Positions 54,382 to 64,000 of a stretch of 64,000 nucleotides of DNA are shown in pieces. Each line of letters begins with the position of its first letter. Positions within the stretch are counted from its first letter, which is position 1. A program made the translations under genes and the position numbers. The DNA comes from Terracoccus luteus (lineage in GTDB: Bacteria; Actinomycetota; Actinomycetes; Actinomycetales; Dermatophilaceae): the NCBI RefSeq assembly GCF_003635045.1, contig NZ_RBXT01000001.1, positions 806,001-870,000 of the forward strand. Reading direction: 5' to 3'. The notes beneath the pieces were generated by a model that was not told the origin of the DNA, did no database searches, and saw nothing but the letters and a program-made list of their open reading frames with translations.

Positions 54382-54876
54382 TCAGGTGGCGGCGTCGGTA
54401 TCGGTGACGACGAGGCTCTCGTCGAGTCGCGCCAGAACCTGGTCGGCGGTGTCACGCGGGTCCGACGCCACGTCGACGCGCAGCCCCCAGTCGGGTCCGC
54501 CGTGGTCGAGCCGTACGACGTGGGCCGGCTCGGGCGCGACGAGGTCGAGGAACTCCTCGAGGCGGTCGCCGCCGAGGTCGTCGACGACGACGGCGTCGAA
54601 CCCCTCGAGCACGTAGGTCTCAGCCACCGCGATCGCGGCCGACCACGTCAGCAGGCGACGCCGCAGCTGCTCCAGCCCGGTCGCGGGGACGCCGCCCCCG
54701 ACGACCATGTCGGCGAGCAGCGTGACGTCGACGAGCACGGCGGACGAGAGCCGCCCCGCCAGTGCCCGCCCGACGGCGAGGCGTGACTCGGGGTCACGAC
54801 CGCTGACGACGAAGACGCGCCCGCGCTCCCCGGCATCCGCCGTCGGCCGCGACGTGTCGGGCACGTCGTCGCTCAC
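54382..54876 (-). CDS. P-loop-like protein at the end of the glucan operon
   Basis: A 164-residue protein. VFVVSGRDPESRLAVGRALAGRL occupies the place of a kinase P-loop but lacks the GKS/T triplet (ESRLAV), and AVVVDDLGGDRLEEFL resembles a Walker B. It looks like a small AAA/kinase relative that may have lost ATP hydrolysis. GTG at 54876 lies 7 nt past the pgm stop, so it is the last gene of the glgE operon as far as spacing shows. Function unknown. Confidence 0.6.
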   Translation of the reverse strand: MSDDVPDTSRPTADAGERGRVFVVSGRDPESRLAVGRALAGRLSSAVLVDVTLLADMVVGGGVPATGLEQLRRRLLTWSAAIAVAETYVLEGFDAVVVDDLGGDRLEEFLDLVAPEPAHVVRLDHGGPDWGLRVDVASDPRDTADQVLARLDESLVVTDTDAAT

Positions 54877-54883
54877 CGGTGGC

Positions 54884-56526
<1,643 letters not shown>

Positions 56527-56530
<4 letters not shown>

Positions 56531-58905
56531 GCTCGCTCTCCTGTCGTCGCGGTGGCCTCGCTGCCACCGTCCGTCGTTCGGATGCCGGTCGCCTCGGCGG
56601 GTGCCGACGACCCGGGGTGCGCGGCGCGCACGACGGGGTCACCCTGCAGGTCGGGCGCCCCGACGACGACGGTGGCGTGCGCGGCATCCTCGTCGGCGTC
56701 GGCCACCGGGACGACCCACACCGTCGACAGCCGCGGCACGGTGACCATGACCGAGCAGGGCTGCCCGTGCCAGGGGGTGTCGCTCGCCTCGAGCACGACG
56801 CCCGTCGCGCTCGGCGCGCCGGGGTGGTAACCGGCGGTGTCGAGGGCCACGGTCCAGCGGCCGCCGCGGGGGACGCCGATGCGGTAGCCCTCCTGCGTCT
56901 CGCCGCCGAAGTTCATGACGCAGGCGACGACGGGGGCATCGGTCGCGCGGTCGCCCCGGCCGAACCGCAGCCACGAGAACGTGTTGTGCGCGGCGTCGTC
57001 GGCCTCGAGCCAGGTGAACCCGGCGGGGTCGGCGTCGAGGGCCCACAGGGCCTCGTTCGAGAGGTAGAGGCCGTTGAGGTCCTTGACGAGGTTGTGCACC
57101 CGGTAGTGCAGCGGCTGGTCGAGCAGCCACCAGTCGAGGCTGCGGCCCTCGGACCACTCCGACTCCTGCCCGAACTCACAGCCCATGAAGAGCAGCTGCT
57201 TGCCCGGGTGGCACCAGAGGTAGGCGAGGAAGGCGCGCAGCGTCGCGATCTGCTCGTCGCGGCTGCCGCGCGACTTGCGCAGCAGCGAGCCCTTGCCGTG
57301 CACGACCTCGTCGTGGCTGATCGGCAGCACGAAGTTCTCGTCGAACGCGTACATGAGCGAGAAGGTGAGGGCCCCGTGGTGGTGCTTGCGGTAGATGGGG
57401 TCCTGGCCCAGGTACTTGAGCGAGTCGTTCATCCAGCCCATGTTCCACTTGAACCCGAAGCCGAGGCCGTCGTGGTTCGTCGGCCGCGTGACGCCCGGCC
57501 ACGAGGTCGACTCCTCCGCGACCGTGACGATGCCGCCGACGCGGCGGTACGCGGTGCCGTTGATCTCCTTGAGCAGCCGCACGGCCTCGAGGTTCTCGCG
57601 GCCACCGAACTCGTTCGGCACCCACTCGCCGGCGTTGCGGGCGTAGTCGAGGTAGAGCATCGACGCGACACCGTCGACGCGCAGGCCGTCGATGTGGAAC
57701 TCCTCGAGCCAGTAGAGGGCGTTGGCGACGAGGAAGTTGCGCACCTCGGGGCGGCCGTAGTCGAAGATGTTCGAGCCCCACTCGGGGTGCCAGCCGAGGC
57801 GCTTGTCGGGGTGCTCGTAGAGCGCCTCGCCGTCGAAGCGGGCGAGGGCCCACTCGTCGGTCGCGAAGTGCCCGGGCACCCAGTCGAGGATGACGCCGAT
57901 GCCGGCCTGGTGCAGCCGGTCGACGAGGTAGCGGAAGTCGTCGGGCGTGCCCCAGCGCGAGCTCGGCGCGTAGTAGCCGGTGACGTGGTAGCCCCACGAC
58001 GGCACGTAGGGGTGCTCCATGACCGGCAGGAACTCGACGTGGGTGAAACCGAGGTCGCGCACGTAGTTGACGAGGTGCTCGGCGAGCCCGGCGTAGCCCA
58101 GGCCCTGCCGCCACGAGCCGATGTGCACCTCGTACGTGCTCATCGGGCCCACGTGCGGGTTGCCTTGGGTGCGACGCTGCATCCACTCGTCGTCGTGCCA
58201 CTCGTGGTGCGACTCGGTGACGATGGCCGCCTGCTTCGGCGCGACCTCGGTGTAGCGGGCCATGGGGTCGGTCTTGAGGCGCACGACGTCGTCGCCGCCG
58301 CGCACGGCGAACTGGTAGTTCATGCCCTCGGACGCGCCGGGCAGGAACAGCTCCCAGATGCCGCTCGTGCCGAGGGCCCGCATCGGGTGCGAGACGCGGT
58401 CCCAGCCGTTGAAGTCGCCGATGACGTGGACGGCCTTGGCGCGAGGGGCCCAGAGGGCGAACGAGGTGCCCCACACCTCGCCGAGCGGTCCGCGGTAGCG
58501 CCGCACGTGCGAGCCGAGCACGCTCCACAGCTGCTCGTGCCGGCCCTCGTTGACGAGGTGCCGGTCGATCTCGCCCAAGGTGGGCGCGAAGCGGTACGGG
58601 TCGTCCTGCTCGTGGGTGACGCCGTCGCCGTACTCGACGAGCAGGCGGTAGTCGTGGGTGCGCTCGAAGTCGGGCGAGGTCATCGACCAGATCCCGTCGC
58701 GCACGTGCTGCAGCTCGACCCGGTCACCGGTGTCGAGGCGGGCGGCGACGGAGGTCGCCATCGGGCGGAAGACGGTGATGGTCAGGCCGCCCGGCCCGAC
58801 GTGGTGGCCGAGCAGGTCGTGCGGGGAGCCGTTGCGGCCCTGCAGGAACGCGGTGATGGCCCCGTCGTCGAGCTGGGGAGCGGGCTGGTCGCTCGTCGTC
58901 GTCAT
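56527..58905 (-). CDS. glgB: 1,4-alpha-glucan branching enzyme
   Basis: A 792-residue GH13_9 enzyme. Two N-terminal CBM48-like modules (about 25-240) precede the barrel; the catalytic nucleophile is Asp411 ([10 protein letters not shown]) and the acid/base Glu464 ([10 protein letters not shown]), with the transition-state Asp in [11 protein letters not shown] 60-residue Ala/Thr/Gly tail follows the C-terminal beta domain. It makes alpha-1,6 branches in the glucan built by GlgE. Its start overlaps the pep2 stop by 4 nt. Confidence 0.96.
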
Positions 58906-60349
58906 GGGGCTTCCTTCGCGTCGGTGGACGTGCTGTCGCGGCCGAGCAGGCGGCCCACCGCGGTGAGTGGGATCGGGAGCCACGTCGGGCGGTTGCGGGC
59001 CTCGTAGACGACCTCGTAGAGCGCCTTGTCGAGCTCGAGCGCCCGGGTGAGGGCCTCGTCGTCGGTGGTGGGAGACCCCGCGACCGAGGCGTACCCCTCG
59101 AGGAAGGCGTCCCGGCATCCGGCCGCCCACGCGCTCGCGTCGACGCCCGGGTCGGCGAGGTGCACGGACCCGGCGGCGTAGTCGAACGACCGCAGCATGC
59201 CCGCCACGTCGCGGTGGGTCAGGTCGGGCAGCACCCGCTCGGCGAGCGGGCGCAGCGGCTCGCCCTCGAAGTCGAGCGCCACCCACCCCCGCTCGGACAC
59301 GTCGAGCACCTGGCCGAGGTGGTAGTCGCCGTGGATGCGTTGCAGCCGCGGCAGGTGCACGCGGCGGACGGTGTCGACGACGCGCTCGACGGCGTCGGCG
59401 TCCGCGGCCAGCTCGGGGACGAGCGCCGCTGCGGCAGAATAGCGCTCACGCATCGAGGCGGTGAGTCGGTCGGCGGTGTCGTCGCCGGCGTCCTGCGTGG
59501 GGAGGCACTCGGCGAGGGCGGCGTGGATCTGGGCCGTGACGACGCCGAGGTCGCGGGCGCGGGCGGTGAAGTCGTCACCGGCGGCCGCGGAGACGAGCGC
59601 GACCCGCCAGGCGTCCTCGACACCGGGGATGAACTCCTGGGCGAAGGCGAGGTGCCCGCGCTCCGTGCCCTCGCCGGTGGGGGAGTCCCACGCGCCCGAG
59701 AGGTGGCCGAAGGCCGCCGGGACGTGCGGGGAGCCCGCCTCGGTGAGGGCCGACTGCACGACGACGTCGGGGTTGTCGCCGTCCTGCAGGGTCCGGAAGA
59801 CCTTGACGATGAGCGGTTCGGCGGCGCCGCCCTCCTCGTGCGCCATGCGGCAGATGACGGAGGTGTTCGACTGCTCGCCCGTGAGGACCGCCGAGCTGCT
59901 GACGCGGCCCGACAGCAGTCTGGTCGTCGAGCCGACCGCCGGCGCGTTGCTGCCGAGGCCGGCCTGCGCGTCGTCGCTGACCCCCGCCCCGAGGACGGTC
60001 TCGACGAGTCCCGCGGTGTAGACGGGGTCGTGCGGCCCGTCGTAGACGTAGCGGGTGCCGAGCACGCTGTGCTCCATCGTGCCGAGCAGCGCGTGCTCAG
60101 CCCCCTCGAGTGGCTCGGACCGGTACGTGAGGGGCACCTGGTAGACGACGGCCGGGCTGGCGGCCGTGTCGGCGAGCAGCAGCGTCTCGACGCCGACCTC
60201 GCCGGCGGGGTCCTCGAAGCGGAACCCGCCGACCCGGTGCAGCTGCGGGACGTGGCCCTTGCCCGCGTACCAGCGCTGACGCGGCATCCAGGTCGTCACC
60301 ATCTCGACCTTGCCCGGGGTCAGGGACGCGCCCTTGTGCACGATGGCCA

Positions 60350-60350
<1 letters not shown>
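58902..60350 (-). CDS. pep2: Maltokinase
   Basis: A 482-residue kinase that makes maltose-1-phosphate from maltose and ATP, the donor for GlgE. It has the aminoglycoside-phosphotransferase-like core: RIHGDYHLGQVL (catalytic Asp) and WVALDFEGEP (metal Asp), with a cap domain in the N-terminal 200 residues (MPRQRWYAGKG at the start). The ATG shares one base with the treS stop (TGATG). In some Actinobacteria it is fused to TreS; here the genes are separate. Confidence 0.94.
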
Positions 60351-62053
<1,703 letters not shown>

Positions 62054-62057
62054 GCGG

Positions 62058-64000
62058 TCAGTGGCTCCTCACGTGGATGATGTGCACCGGCTCGGTGTCG
62101 GGGCCGAGGCGCACGTAGTTGTCCTGCTGCCACTGCCACGTCTGGTTCGTGACGTGGTCGTGGGCGTCGAAGGTCGACCAGGTCGCCATACCCATCGCCT
62201 CGAGGTCGAGGTGTACCCAGGTCTCGCGCGTGGCGTGCGGGTCGAGGTTGGCGACGACGAGGACGGTGTCGCGCTCGCCGGTCGAGGGGTCGACGACGCG
62301 GCTCTTGGAGTAGACGAGCACGTTCTCGTCGTCGGCCGAGTGGAAGGTGAGGTTGCGCAGCCAGCGCAGCGCCGGGTGCCAGCCGCGGATGTCGTTGAGC
62401 CGCTTGAGGTACCAGGCCAGCGACTGCCCCTCGAGGGGACCGCCCGGCTCGTACAGGTACCACTGGCGGTCCTTGTACTCGTACTTCTCGTTGTCGATCT
62501 GCTCCTCGGCGCCGGGGCGGGCGACGTCCTCCATGAGCTCGTAGCCGGCGTAGATGCCGTACGTCGGCACCATCGTCGCGGCGACGGCCGCCCGCAGCTT
62601 CCACGCCGTCGGCCCGCCGTACTGCATGTAGGGGGTGAGGATGTCGTGGGTCGTCGGCCAGAACGACGGGCGCATGTAGGCGGCCGGCTCGCCGGCGAGC
62701 TCGCGGCCGTACTCCTCGAGCTCCCACCGGGCGTCTCGCCAGGCGTAGTACGTGTAGCTCTGCTGGAAGCCGGCCTTGGCGAGGGCGTGCATCATCGCCG
62801 GCTTGGTGAAGGCCTCCGAGAGCCAGATCGTCTCGGGGTGCTCCTTCGCGACGTCGGCGATGAGCCACTGCCAGAAGGCGACCGGCTTGGTGTGCGGGTT
62901 GTCGACGCGGAAGATGCGGACGCCGTGGTCGAGCCAGACCTGGATGACCCGGCGCACCTCGGCGTAGGCCCCGGCGGGGTCGTTGTCGAAGTTGAGCGGG
63001 TAGATGTCCTGGTACTTCTTCGGCGGGTTCTCGGCGTAGGCGATGGTGCCGTCGGCGCGCGTCGTGAACAGCTCGGGGTGGGTCTGCACCCACGGGTGGT
63101 CCGGGGAGGCCTGCAGCGCGATGTCGAGGGCGACCTCGAGACCGTTCTCCTGCGCCTGCGCGACGAAGTGGTCGAAGTCCTCGAAGGTGCCGAGGTCGGG
63201 GTGCAGCGCGTCGTGCCCGCCGTCGGGGGAGCCGATGGCGTAGGGCGAGCCGGGGTCTCCGGGCTCGGAGACGAGGCTGTTGTTGCGGCCCTTTCGGGCC
63301 GTCGTGCCGATCGGGTGGATGGGGGTGAGGTAGACGACGTCGAAGCCCATGTCGGCGATGGCCGGCAGGCGCAGCGCCGCCGAGCGGAACGTGCCCGAGA
63401 CCCACTCGCCCGTCTCGTCGTCCTTGCGGGCCCCTTCGGAGCGGGGGAACATCTCGTACCAGGCGCCGAAGAGGGCGCGCTCGCGCTCGACCAGGAGGGT
63501 GAACTCCCTGGTCGGGGAGACGAACTCGCGCAGCGGCAGCAGCGCCGCCAGCCCGCGCAGGTCGTCGGAGGCGGCCACCGCGAACCGGGCGGCGGCCGGC
63601 CGCGAGGTGTCGCGCAGCGCCGTCAGGCCCTCGTCGACCGCCGTGGTGTCGGCGCCCTGGCCCGCGACGGCGGTGCGCAGCCGCTCGAGCACCGTGACCC
63701 CCTCGGCGCACATGAGCTCTTCGTCGATGCCCGCGCCGATCTTGATTCCGGCGTCGTGCAGCCACGTCGCGTAGGGGTCGGACCAGCCCTCGACGCGGTA
63801 GGTCCACCACCCGGGGGAGTCGGCGACGACGGTGGCGCTCCACCAGCTCAGGCCGGGGTTGTCCGGGTGCATCGGGAAGTGGTGCTCGCGACCGTCGGGC
63901 CCGGTGAGCACCGCCGTCGCGTTGACGGCGTCGTGCCCCTCGCGGAAGACCCGCGCCGCGACGACGAACTCCTCGCCCTCGACCGACTTCGCCGGCAGCG
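62058..64000 (-). CDS. glgE: Alpha-1,4-glucan:maltose-1-phosphate maltosyltransferase (partial, N-terminus outside the window)
   Basis: At least 647 residues of a GH13_3 enzyme that adds maltosyl units from maltose-1-phosphate to alpha-glucan, an alternative to the GlgC/GlgA route. Visible are the N-terminal beta domain ([19 protein letters not shown]), the all-helical insert ([14 protein letters not shown]), the barrel with nucleophile Asp in [11 protein letters not shown] and Glu in [10 protein letters not shown], and the C-terminal domain. The frame stays open to base 64000, so the start is missing. It is the first visible gene of the minus-strand glucan operon. Confidence 0.96.
   Translation of the reverse strand, partial: LPAKSVEGEEFVVAARVFREGHDAVNATAVLTGPDGREHHFPMHPDNPGLSWWSATVVADSPGWWTYRVEGWSDPYATWLHDAGIKIGAGIDEELMCAEGVTVLERLRTAVAGQGADTTAVDEGLTALRDTSRPAAARFAVAASDDLRGLAALLPLREFVSPTREFTLLVERERALFGAWYEMFPRSEGARKDDETGEWVSGTFRSAALRLPAIADMGFDVVYLTPIHPIGTTARKGRNNSLVSEPGDPGSPYAIGSPDGGHDALHPDLGTFEDFDHFVAQAQENGLEVALDIALQASPDHPWVQTHPELFTTRADGTIAYAENPPKKYQDIYPLNFDNDPAGAYAEVRRVIQVWLDHGVRIFRVDNPHTKPVAFWQWLIADVAKEHPETIWLSEAFTKPAMMHALAKAGFQQSYTYYAWRDARWELEEYGRELAGEPAAYMRPSFWPTTHDILTPYMQYGGPTAWKLRAAVAATMVPTYGIYAGYELMEDVARPGAEEQIDNEKYEYKDRQWYLYEPGGPLEGQSLAWYLKRLNDIRGWHPALRWLRNLTFHSADDENVLVYSKSRVVDPSTGERDTVLVVANLDPHATRETWVHLDLEAMGMATWSTFDAHDHVTNQTWQWQQDNYVRLGPDTEPVHIIHVRSH

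Overview
The window is chromosomal DNA of a very GC-rich actinobacterium. Codon third positions are almost all G or C, GTG starts are common, and a whiB gene, a pdtaS-type histidine kinase, kgd, nucS and the GlgE glucan pathway are all present. Gene order closely follows, from my memory of that genome, two stretches of Mycobacterium tuberculosis (argS-lysA-hom-thrC-thrB-rho-rpmE-prfA-prmC-sua5-wecA-atp operon-DUF2550-PduO-murA, then nucS ... mce-thiolase-YbbN-glgB-glgE). Micrococcales-type features, such as glyA between sua5 and wecA and the NrtL gene before lysA, make a member near Intrasporangiaceae/Dermatophilaceae (Janibacter, Knoellia, Phycicoccus and relatives) my best guess; this placement is inference. 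I see no rRNA, CRISPR array, prophage, insertion sequence or integrase.

Layout. 1-4 kb: a cell-state block with sensor kinase PdtaS, convergent WhiB1, a small membrane protein, an SGNH hydrolase and DUF6104. 4.1-8.1 kb: kgd, the fused E2/E1 2-oxoglutarate enzyme. 8.2-12.6 kb: an ABC-2 exporter pair and two overlapping CNNM/CBS membrane proteins, then an ASCH-like protein and tRNA-Arg(CCG). 13.6-19.4 kb: aspartate-family amino acids (nrtL-lysA, hom-thrC-thrB). 19.7-28.1 kb: transcription and translation genes (rho with a giant disordered insert, a DUF559 nuclease-like gene, rpmE, prfA, prmC, sua5, glyA). 28.2-40.2 kb: wecA and the ATP synthase cluster, in which atpC is cut off from atpD by a type II NADH dehydrogenase gene and an opposing gene. 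40-43.5 kb: PduO, murA (Asp in place of the fosfomycin-target Cys), a STAS protein and nucS. 43.6-53.4 kb: acyl-CoA and propionate-type metabolism (3-hydroxyacyl-CoA dehydrogenase, methylmalonyl-CoA epimerase, thiolase), an AI-2E transporter, GNAT proteins, a lipoprotein and YbbN. 53.5-64 kb: a stand-alone GyrB-like ATPase, then a minus-strand operon glgE-treS-pep2-glgB-pgm plus a P-loop-like protein, with 1-4 nt overlaps at three junctions and gaps of at most 7 nt elsewhere. It converts trehalose and maltose-1-phosphate to branched alpha-glucan and links this to glucose-1-phosphate.

The least explained structures are: (1) an array of four TGTGTGATGCCAGAC boxes spaced exactly 31 bp apart, two in each orientation, straddling the stop codon of the DUF559 gene upstream of rpmE; (2) a scattered short motif, CGGATGCCG/CGGCATCCG, strongly enriched between genes, often as inverted pairs that form terminators; (3) a long imperfect palindrome at about 45351-45427; (4) a Rex/CRP-like operator at the head of the ATP synthase genes. 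At least twelve genes show a TANNNT box 6-8 nt before the start codon, the signature of leaderless transcripts; this also settles several start sites.
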